Part shown: positions 14,495 through 21,708 of the stretch, piece after piece
Layout of the letters: every line of letters starts with the position of its first letter
Numbering within the stretch: the stretch's first letter is position 1
Source of the DNA: Pirellulales bacterium
GTDB taxonomy: Bacteria; Planctomycetota; Planctomycetia; Pirellulales; JANQPP01
Direction: 5' to 3'
DNA length: 64,000 nt
Assembly (NCBI GenBank): GCA_028289405.1
Contig: JANQPP010000046.1
Span: 1 to 64,000 of the forward strand
Translations under genes and position numbers: made by a program
The notes under the pieces: model-generated
The model's database searches: none
Told to the model about the DNA's origin: nothing
What the model saw: only the letters and a program-made list of their open reading frames with translations

Positions 14495-15099
14495 ACTCAA
14501 CGCGAGACAAGGCGGGCATGGTCTCGATCGACAACACGTTGTCCGGACAGCCGAGCATCGTCGCGGATTTGGCCGAGCTGGTCGCCGCAGGCAGCCGCTA
14601 TCGCACCGTGCTGGCCGATCCTCCCTGGCGGTATGCCAACACGGCCTCTCGGGGAGCCGCCGAGAATCACTATCCGACGATGACGGTGGAGCGGATCTGC
14701 GCCGAACCGGTTCGCCGGCTGGTTGCGGATGCGGCGCATCTGCACCTGTGGACCACGAACGGATTTCTGGAGGCGGCCTTCAAAGTGATTCGGGCCTGGG
14801 GTTTTGAATACAAGTCCTGCCTCGTCTGGGCCAAGCCGACCATCGGCCTGGGCAATTATTGGCGCGTATCACACGAGTTCTTGCTGCTGGGAGTCCGGGG
14901 CCGTTTGCGATTCGCCCGCCGCGACCTGGCCAGTTGGGTGATCGCTCCCCGGAGCGTGCATAGCCGCAAGCCGTTTCGGTTTCGGGAGCTGATCGAACAA
15001 GTTAGCCCGGGGCCGTATCTGGAAATGTATGGCCGCGTGGAACAGCCGAATTCCGGCTGGACGGTGTACGGCAATCAAGTGGAACGAAGACTGTTCTAA
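14491..15099 (+). CDS. MT-A70 family N6-adenine methyltransferase (orphan)
   Basis: 202 residues. The catalytic DPPWRY (residues 43-48), the downstream LHLWTTNGFLEAAFKVIRAWGFEYK and the C-terminal EMYGR-containing stretch identify an MT-A70 (Ime4-like) DNA adenine methyltransferase. No restriction enzyme lies nearby, so it is an orphan, as often on phages and integrative elements, where it may protect DNA from host enzymes or regulate transfer. It starts with GTG 14491 in a GTGA overlap; AGGAGG is nine bases upstream. ATG 14518 is an alternative start. Confidence 0.85.
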   Translation: MNSTRDKAGMVSIDNTLSGQPSIVADLAELVAAGSRYRTVLADPPWRYANTASRGAAENHYPTMTVERICAEPVRRLVADAAHLHLWTTNGFLEAAFKVIRAWGFEYKSCLVWAKPTIGLGNYWRVSHEFLLLGVRGRLRFARRDLASWVIAPRSVHSRKPFRFRELIEQVSPGPYLEMYGRVEQPNSGWTVYGNQVERRLF

Positions 15100-15343
15100 T
15101 AGCCAAGGAACGCGCAATCGCCTCACGAAGAAAATGCCACGATGAAGAAACCATTCCCTATGCCGAGCGGTCTTGCCACGGTCAGCGAGCGATTGTCCGT
15201 GACTTGCACATCTTTTGATTCTGCCATGAGTACGACCGGAGCGGACTTCGCGGGGAGTTCCGCGGTCCGGTCAACCATTTGCTGAGTTCTGCTGTAGGTT
15301 TTGCTCGACACCGCGGGTGGAATGAGTTGGCGGAGAGACCGAC

Positions 15344-15685
15344 ATGAGTTCATCACATCACGTGCCGCCCATGCATGGAGAACCTTCGCCACAAACATTG
15401 AGCATTGGCCAGGTGGCCAAGCGCTGGCGGGTCGGGCGGCAGCGGATCCGCAAGCTGGTCGAAGCAGGCCAGCTCACGGCGTTCCGCATCCCCTCGGCGG
15501 GGCGATTGGGTCAAGCCATTCGCATACCCTTGTCCGCCGTGCTCGAGGCGGAAGCCGACTGGGCGTTGGTTCCACCGGCGGGCGCCAAAGTCCGGCGAAA
15601 TTTGGCGCCTCCATCCGTCGGACCCCTCAGGCATTTTCCTGGCCTTGGACCCGCCGCTGAATGTCGTGAAGACGGGACGAATTGA
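15344..15685 (+). CDS. Excisionase-like MerR-type helix-turn-helix protein
   Basis: 113 residues. LSIGQVAKRWRVGRQRIRKLVEAG, then AFRIPSAGRLGQAIRIPLSAVLEAE is the winged helix-turn-helix of Xis/HTH_17 proteins. GGAGAG lies six bases before ATG 15344. Its 3' end overlaps the convergent integrase gene by 59 bases. Directionality factor for the integrase is the natural reading. The 244 bases upstream (15100-15343) hold no gene. Confidence 0.75.
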   Translation: MSSSHHVPPMHGEPSPQTLSIGQVAKRWRVGRQRIRKLVEAGQLTAFRIPSAGRLGQAIRIPLSAVLEAEADWALVPPAGAKVRRNLAPPSVGPLRHFPGLGPAAECREDGTN

Positions 15686-16685
15686 GATGCACGTAGCGCC
15701 GCGTCGTCTCCGTGGACGTGTGCCCCATGAGTTCGGCCAGTTCCATGTCGGAGACCTTGCCGGTGGCCTCGGTGCCAAACGTGTGCCGCACGCTGTAGAG
15801 CACCAACTGCTCGTCCGCCTTGAGTTCAATACCTGCCCGTTTGCGGGCTTGGGCCATGGTATGGACAAAGGCGTTCTTGGTGTAGGGCCGGCCGCGCATA
15901 TTCAGAAACACATGCGGCTCGCCCTCGGGTTTGCGCTCGTACAGCCAGCGGGTGAGTTGGAACACCACGTGAGGCAGCGGAATGATCCGCGGCTTGGGTC
16001 GGCGCTGCGTGGTGACGGTTTTGTGCTTGGGGAGCACCCACAGCCGTTGCTCCAAATCGACCATCTCCCAGGTGAGTGTGCGGATCTCCTTGGGCCGGCA
16101 GCCGGTCAGCCGCAAGGCGACCAGCACCCGGCGAAAGCGGGGATTGCGGGGCAGCGCCCGCAGCAAGGCTTGGAACTCCTCGGGAAGCACGATCCGCGAA
16201 CGTTGACGCGCGCGTGGCTTCACATATCCTCGCAACGGATTGTCTTCGAGCAGTTCCTGCGCGACGGCCCAGTTGAGCGCCGTTTGGAGCGTGGTGATGG
16301 TGTCCCGCACGGTCGTGGGAGAATGCTGGGGCAGGTAGCGGCGCTCGATTTGGTTCAGGTGGAAGCGACGGAGGCTGGCGATGGGAGTGCCAGGGCCAAT
16401 CACTTCCAGGGCGCGCTGCAAGCGGTGGCGGTAGGCCACGTAGGTCTCCGCCGCGCGGCGGGCCTGCACGTCATCCAGGAACTCATCGCAAAGCTGGCCG
16501 AGTGGGGCGTGCAGCCAATCCACAGCGCCAGACCGTGCTTTGGCCATCTCGCGAACCAGCCGACGCAGCTTGCGTTTGGCCGTGCGATAGTCGGCATCAA
16601 GATAGTGAAAGCGGCCCGCGATCTTCTTGCACCACAGGCGGGCGCCCTTGTGGAACCACGGCTCATACGGATCGGATTTGGGCAC
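15627..16685 (-). CDS. Tyrosine recombinase/phage-type integrase
   Basis: 352 residues from GTG 16685, which has AAGGAG six bases upstream. The catalytic set is Arg197 (LTGCRPKE), Lys222, Arg300, His322 (MGHTS) and nucleophile Tyr331 (RRYVHL). The usual HxxR histidine is Tyr297 (YSVRHTFGT). An N-terminal SAM-like core-binding domain spans ~60-150. The longer in-frame reading would run through the tRNA gene and is rejected. The gene reads away from the 3' end of tRNA-Pro, the classic layout for an element inserted at a tRNA. Confidence 0.92.
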   Translation of the reverse strand: MPKSDPYEPWFHKGARLWCKKIAGRFHYLDADYRTAKRKLRRLVREMAKARSGAVDWLHAPLGQLCDEFLDDVQARRAAETYVAYRHRLQRALEVIGPGTPIASLRRFHLNQIERRYLPQHSPTTVRDTITTLQTALNWAVAQELLEDNPLRGYVKPRARQRSRIVLPEEFQALLRALPRNPRFRRVLVALRLTGCRPKEIRTLTWEMVDLEQRLWVLPKHKTVTTQRRPKPRIIPLPHVVFQLTRWLYERKPEGEPHVFLNMRGRPYTKNAFVHTMAQARKRAGIELKADEQLVLYSVRHTFGTEATGKVSDMELAELMGHTSTETTRRYVHLNSSRLHDIQRRVQGQENA

Positions 16686-16828
16686 GGGATGCTCCTTCGG
16701 AAAAACTTCCTCCAGAGCATCGCGGGAGCGGTCGACGAGGCGGACACCGGGCCAGAGTGGGTGTAGTGCCGGGTGTAGTTGTCCGTCGACCGTTTCCCGT
16801 GGTCGTCGTAAGTCCTTACGGCGTAAAA

Positions 16829-16903
16829 TCGGGGCGAAAGGATTTGAACCTTCGACCTCTGCGTCCCGAACGCAGCGCTCTAGCCAAGCTGAGCTACGCC
16901 CCG
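16829..16903 (-). tRNA. tRNA-Pro (anticodon CGG)
   Basis: A 75-base cloverleaf: a 7-bp acceptor stem CGGGGCG/CGCCCCG, a D stem GCTC/GAGC, an anticodon arm CTGCG-TTCGGGA-CGCAG (anticodon CGG), a T arm GAAGG-TTCAAAT-CCTTT and discriminator A. CCA is not encoded. The gene is intact although an integrase gene starts 144 bases from its 3' end, so the element restored the tRNA end on insertion. Its 3' part is the probable attachment site. Confidence 0.95.
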
Positions 16904-17729
16904 AGCTTCTTTGTCGTACGACTTCACCAATCCAGTGCGTTTCGCACGGAAGTATGGTGTTTTCAGCGGTGGTATCCGCAAGACTTAAACAGCGAAAATG
17001 CCACTCCAAGTCGACGAAATTCACTTTAGAATCAAAGAAGACTATATGCAAAATCCATCTTGAACGATGCATCTTAGCGGCAACTGCTCATTCGGACAAC
17101 GAGCGCCTTCCCGCAAACACTGCCACCCCACTGCCACAGGTGCAGGTCAGCTTTTCCGGTTTGTGGGGGGACGAACTGCCTTGGAACTGGAGCATTCATC
17201 GCGAACACTTCTCGGATGATGTGGCCATTCTCGACTTCATCCAGGTCGCCAGCTATCTCCATGCGGCAGCGATCATTATCGGGAAAACGAAAGAAACGAG
17301 CCGGTCGTCGTGTCCGCGTCTGGCGACAGTTTGCTGGCAAAGCCAATCCCAACAGGCCGCCCGAGAACTGATGGAGTCGCGGGCCAAACAGATCAACCTT
17401 CGCATGAAGGGATCGAGATGTTTCGGGATTGCCCGCCAGGGGCCGAACGCATTCGGCAAATCCGCGCCGCCATCCTCAGCGGAGATGAGCGCTCCGACCG
17501 CTTCCTGAAAAACCGCCCAGGCTGCCCCTACGTCCGGCCGATCAACCGCCAAGGTTAGCCATAGGCTGACCTACACCCCATCGCTCGCCACCGTGGCAAC
17601 GCGACCACTTTTCCAGGTGGCATCCGCAGGCTTGCGCTGGTGCGAGTCGCACGGACGCGTCGCGTTTACTACGCTGAGTTTCACGAGCTGAAACAGCACG
17701 AAGGCCGCTATGCTTAACCTAAGGACGTT
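16904..17729. other. Gene-poor flank of the tRNA gene
   Basis: 826 bases without a gene I can support. Open frames on both strands overlap and none has a ribosome site or known domain. A short frame around 17418-17555 (ERIRQIRAAILSG) might be the remnant of a lost gene. Confidence 0.4.
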
Positions 17730-19001
17730 CTAATCCATCTCGTCCAGAAGTGCCTGAATCTCCTCGCGCAGTTTCTGCTCGTCGTTTCTGGGAGCCCAGG
17801 GATTCCTGATGACGCCCTCGGCATCAATCAGGTATAGGTCGGGCCAGCCTTGCACATCCCAGCGTGTGGAGATCGGCCCATAGTAACCGTCCCACCAAGA
17901 GCGCCAGGTGATCGTCCCCTCCTCCATCGACTTCCGGAGGCTTTCCACGGTTTCGCCTTCCACGTGCGAATCCATGACCGTCAGCACCGCGACTGGCTGG
18001 TCGCGGAAATGTTCCTGCTGTTTTCGCAGGATCGGGTATATGGCCGCGCAAGGAGTACACCCCTTGAACGAGAACATCAGCACCACGACCTGGCCTCGGT
18101 AATCGCTCAAGCGAAACGTTTCGCCAAATGCGTCGGTGCCTACGATCTCCGGCGCCGGGCAGCCTTCTCGTAAATGCCTTATGGCGAACAGCCGCCGTTC
18201 GGCCATCTCTCCGTACGTCGGCTCGTCCGGCCGTTGCACGAATTTCGCGTCCAGCCGTAACCAGACATGCAGGGGACTCTCGCGCGAGGGCTCCCGCGCG
18301 AAAGGCCGTTCCGTGGGATGCTGCTCGATGATGCGCTCAAATAATTCGACCCTCTCACTTCTCAGGTCCTCTAGCTCGCGCGTCTCCAAATGGTTTCGCA
18401 AGAGTTCGATTTGACGAAAAACCTCGGGCGGACGGTCCCGGTAATTTTCAATCCATTTCTCGATATGCTGTTTTTTTAAGGCCAGACTATCGAGATGATA
18501 TGCCAGTTGATAGACGGCTGCGGCCCGAACCGTGGCGTCCTTGGTCTTGCTCAGCAATGCACGAAGGAAGGGCTCGGTCACCAGTTCCGTGAGTCCGCCA
18601 TTACCGATATCTTCCAAATCCGCGGAGAGATGCGGATTGTCCGCATGCCGCCTCAGAGTTTCCTGCATCCCCGCCGTCATGAAGCGGTAGGAATCGCTTC
18701 CGGGGGCTCCATGTCCCATGCGAAATAGAAAGCTGGCGGCCAGATAGGACGCTTCCCGCGACGGATGGTCCTGGGCCACGGAAATCAGACGATCTCCAAA
18801 GACGATTAACGGGTCATCTTGCGACTTTCGGCCTTCATCGAAATAGATTCCCCACTGCCAGTCGATGACCTCCGCCAGTTCCATCACGTCGGCTGGAAGC
18901 GGTACCTCGGTTGCCGAGTCCGGGCTTGATGGCTCGGCTGAAAAAGCGGGGGAACTCCCCGCGAAGAAGAGGAAGCTGATTGCAAGAAACAGAATTCGCA
19001 T
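17730..19001 (-). CDS. Exported TlpA/redoxin-type thioredoxin-fold protein
   Basis: 423 residues. A Sec signal peptide (MRILFLAISFLFFAGSSPAFSA) leads to a ~270-residue helical region of unknown role, then a C-terminal redoxin domain: CPAPEIVGTDAFGETFRLSDYRG, VVLMFSFKGCTPCAAIYP (Cys ~312 and ~315) and the cis-proline region GWPDLYLID. The CTPC pair should be redox active in the periplasm. ATG 19001 has GGAGG seven bases upstream; an in-frame start 12 codons earlier would bury the signal peptide. Confidence 0.85.
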   Translation of the reverse strand: MRILFLAISFLFFAGSSPAFSAEPSSPDSATEVPLPADVMELAEVIDWQWGIYFDEGRKSQDDPLIVFGDRLISVAQDHPSREASYLAASFLFRMGHGAPGSDSYRFMTAGMQETLRRHADNPHLSADLEDIGNGGLTELVTEPFLRALLSKTKDATVRAAAVYQLAYHLDSLALKKQHIEKWIENYRDRPPEVFRQIELLRNHLETRELEDLRSERVELFERIIEQHPTERPFAREPSRESPLHVWLRLDAKFVQRPDEPTYGEMAERRLFAIRHLREGCPAPEIVGTDAFGETFRLSDYRGQVVVLMFSFKGCTPCAAIYPILRKQQEHFRDQPVAVLTVMDSHVEGETVESLRKSMEEGTITWRSWWDGYYGPISTRWDVQGWPDLYLIDAEGVIRNPWAPRNDEQKLREEIQALLDEMD

Positions 19002-19159
19002 CGCCAAGCCTCCACGCGATTCCAAGGTTTTGTTCACGAACGTCGCCGCATTCTAGACAAAATCGCATGCTCTCGTCAAAAAACTCCCCGTGATTCACAC
19101 CGTAAACGACGCTACACTTCCTCGTGGTATTCGCTAGAAAGCAGGGAAGGAAACCGCAC

Positions 19160-20581
19160 ATGCCTGATGTTTACCCCATCAACGATTACGGACCGCTCAT
19201 GCCCGGACTGGTCATGGGGGGCGTGGCGATCGTGCATGTCTTTTTGGCGCAGTTCGCCGTGGGGGGCGGGCTGCTGCTCTGCTATTTCCAGTGGCTGGCG
19301 ATGACAGGGCGGAACCCGCACGCCCGGCTGTTCGTGGCCGGCTACTTCAAGGCCCTGGTGCTGATCAGCTTCGTGCTGGGTGCATTGACCGGCGTGGGCA
19401 TCTGGTTCACCGCTATCCAGGTCAGTCCCGCCACCATCGGCGCGATGGTCCTGCATTTCCACTGGCTGTGGGCCACGGAATGGACGTTTTTCTGTTTGGA
19501 GATCGCCGCAGGCTACATGTTCTACCGCTATCATTCGCGGCTTAGCGATCGCGCATCGCTGGCACTATTGGCCGTTTACGCGGCAGCGGCTTGGACCAGC
19601 CTGTTCATCATCAATGGGATCATTTCCTGGCAGCTCACGCCCGGCGCGTGGTTGGAAACACGGAATCTGGCGGATGGCTTTTTTAATCCCAGCTTTTGGC
19701 CGAGCCTGCTGTTTCGCACGATCGTGGCCACGACGCTGGCTTCTCTGGTGGCTTGCGTGGTGGTGAACACGATGGGGCAACTCGACCGCGAGGCCCGGAG
19801 GTCTCTGATCAATCGGGCGGCCTACTTGTTGATTCCCATGGTGCTGATGCCCGGGCTGGGTCTCTGGTTTTTGGCGGTGATGCCCGCCGATAGCCGGGGC
19901 TGGGTGTTGGGGGGTAGTCCCGCCATGACGCTGTTTCTCAATCTTTCCGTGGCGGCCTCCTTGGCCATCGGGGCATATGCCTTGGTGGGGCTGGTGGTCC
20001 GCAAGCTGTATATTAATGGTGCGACTGCCACGCTGCTGTTGATGTTGGCGTTCGGTGCCACGGCGGCGGGTGAATTCGTGCGTGAAGGGGCACGGAAACC
20101 CTATTCTATTCGCCATGTGTTGTATTCGAACGCGATCCGGCCAGAGGAGGTGGCCCGCTTGCGGGAGACCGGCTGTCTGGCGGACGACCCTTACCCGGTT
20201 CGCCGGCGGGGCGAATTCCCCAACTCGCAATTGGAACGGGGCGCCCTCGTCTATCGCCGGCTGTGCGCTGTCTGCCATACGGTGAAAGGCGTGAATGCCG
20301 TCACCGATTTGATGGAACATTGGGATGCCGACCAAATGCGGATGAATATCGCCAAATTGCAGCAAACGAAACCGTTCATGCCCCCTTTCGCCGGAACTCC
20401 CCAAGAGTTGGAAGCCCTTGTACAATTTGTCCGTTGGTCCGCCGCCGGGCATGCCCAAACTTGGCCGGTTAGCGACGACCCGGAAACGCTGGCGCAAATC
20501 AGTAAATGGCTTGCGGAAGCCGGCCCCCTGCCCGCGAATTCCCAGCGCTACCCGGACCTCGAAGTGCACGCGGGAGAGTGA
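19160..20581 (+). CDS. Cytochrome bd-like membrane subunit fused to a cytochrome c domain
   Basis: 473 residues. About nine transmembrane segments follow the CydA plan: an early VHVFLAQFAVG helix with a candidate haem-ligand His, LGALTGVGIWF, EWTFFCLEIAAGYMF and NGIISWQLTPG correspond to conserved CydA stretches. The C-terminal ~110 residues are a mono-haem cytochrome c domain with CAVCH (Cys369, Cys372, His373) and a downstream MPPF methionine. The fused domain suggests an electron donor other than quinol, or an added c-type step. AAGGAAA precedes ATG 19160. It is followed after three bases by its partner gene. Confidence 0.78.
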   Translation: MPDVYPINDYGPLMPGLVMGGVAIVHVFLAQFAVGGGLLLCYFQWLAMTGRNPHARLFVAGYFKALVLISFVLGALTGVGIWFTAIQVSPATIGAMVLHFHWLWATEWTFFCLEIAAGYMFYRYHSRLSDRASLALLAVYAAAAWTSLFIINGIISWQLTPGAWLETRNLADGFFNPSFWPSLLFRTIVATTLASLVACVVVNTMGQLDREARRSLINRAAYLLIPMVLMPGLGLWFLAVMPADSRGWVLGGSPAMTLFLNLSVAASLAIGAYALVGLVVRKLYINGATATLLLMLAFGATAAGEFVREGARKPYSIRHVLYSNAIRPEEVARLRETGCLADDPYPVRRRGEFPNSQLERGALVYRRLCAVCHTVKGVNAVTDLMEHWDADQMRMNIAKLQQTKPFMPPFAGTPQELEALVQFVRWSAAGHAQTWPVSDDPETLAQISKWLAEAGPLPANSQRYPDLEVHAGE

Positions 20582-20584
20582 GGC

Positions 20585-21694
20585 ATGGAGAGCACCTTCC
20601 CCTTCGGTTTTCCGGGGCCGACTGCATTTTACCTCGTCTTGTACGTGGCCACGTTCGCCCTGCACCAGACATTCATGCATTATGTCTTGGCGGGCAGCCT
20701 GTACGTGGCCTGGGCCACGATGTTTCCCGGAAGCAGGGCCGTGCCTCGCGGCGAGCAGCCGCTGGCCAGCACTTTGAGGGATTGGATGCCGTTCATGCTC
20801 AGTGCGGCCATCACGGCCGGCGTGGCGCCGCTGCTGTTCGTGCAAATCACGTATCCCAAGCAGTTCTACACGGCCAATTTGCTGCTCTGGTGGCGGTGGA
20901 TGATCGTGGTGCCCGTACTCGTGACGGCGTTTTATTTACTGTACGTGCTCAAAGGAAAAGCGCTACTCCGATGGCCACTTTGGGCCCGCTCGGCAGTCGG
21001 CATGTTCGTGGCCGGAAGTTTTCTGTTCGTCGGCTTTTGTTGGACGGCCAATCACCTGATTTCCACCAGCGAGGGGAAGTGGCCGGAAATCTACGCCACG
21101 GGGCAACTTCCCTTGGCGGCCAGCGAAGTCATACTTCGCATGCTGATTTGGACGGGAGGAGCACTCGCCAGCATGGCAGTCATCGCGGGTTGGCAGCTCA
21201 TCGGACGCATGCGTGAGGCAGAATCTCGCAAGGAAACCAGTGAGCTGACTCGCTTGGCAACCTTGGCCTGCGGGGGATTGGCGATCGGATCGGCGGCCGC
21301 GGCCGGATACTATTTCCGTATACCGGAACATGCCCGCGAACTCATCAGCGGCCGGTTCGGATTGCCTTACTTGGTGGCAACGATTTTGGGCGTGCTGATG
21401 CAGGGCGTGGCTTGGATTGTTTTCCTGAGAAAAGAGGGTAAGCGTTGGCCGCTCGTGATAGCCTCGGTTGGATGGATGGTCTCGCTGCTGAGCATATCCG
21501 TGCTGCGGGAAGCCGTACGGTTGGCGCGGATTGACATGAGCGAACGACGTCCGTATCACGCCGAGGCGGGCGCGGTGGGCGGCTTCACCGTGTTCATCCT
21601 GTTCACGCTGATAAACGGCCTGCTGATCGCTGGCTGCATCTGGCTCGTCCGCCGCGCTCTGAGGGAGCCAACGGCGGGCAATAACCCAGATTGA
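20585..21694 (+). CDS. Second membrane subunit of the bd-like complex
   Basis: 369 residues with eight or nine hydrophobic helices and no soluble domain. The first helix FYLVLYVATFALHQTFMHYVLAG carries two His residues in positions like those of the upstream subunit, and VGFCWTANHLIS is another conserved-looking stretch. It shows little resemblance to CydB that I can see. It is three bases from the upstream gene with GGAG and GAGG ahead of ATG 20585, so the two are surely cotranscribed and probably form a heterodimer. Confidence 0.68.
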   Translation: MESTFPFGFPGPTAFYLVLYVATFALHQTFMHYVLAGSLYVAWATMFPGSRAVPRGEQPLASTLRDWMPFMLSAAITAGVAPLLFVQITYPKQFYTANLLLWWRWMIVVPVLVTAFYLLYVLKGKALLRWPLWARSAVGMFVAGSFLFVGFCWTANHLISTSEGKWPEIYATGQLPLAASEVILRMLIWTGGALASMAVIAGWQLIGRMREAESRKETSELTRLATLACGGLAIGSAAAAGYYFRIPEHARELISGRFGLPYLVATILGVLMQGVAWIVFLRKEGKRWPLVIASVGWMVSLLSISVLREAVRLARIDMSERRPYHAEAGAVGGFTVFILFTLINGLLIAGCIWLVRRALREPTAGNNPD

Positions 21695-21708
21695 CGAAAA
21701 ACCGGCTG

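Noticed and set aside
1-15000. Left attachment site (copy of the tRNA-Pro 3' end)
   Set aside because: I looked for the plus-strand string beginning TCGGGGCGAAAGG and saw no second copy; it is probably outside the window. An exact search would settle it.
15405-16766. 453-codon open frame on the plus strand opposite the integrase
   Set aside because: It is antisense to a gene with clear catalytic motifs, has no recognisable domain and covers the xis 3' end in another frame; a by-product of high G+C.
16686-17072. In-frame upstream extension of the integrase to 17072
   Set aside because: It translates straight through the tRNA-Pro gene. The GTG at 16685 with AAGGAG six bases upstream is a better start.
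17253-17552. 99-codon minus-strand frame beyond the tRNA
   Set aside because: No ribosome site or domain, and an equally open plus-strand frame covers the same bases.
19565-20845. 426-codon minus-strand frame opposite the cytochrome unit
   Set aside because: It has no domain and is opposite well-supported transmembrane genes.
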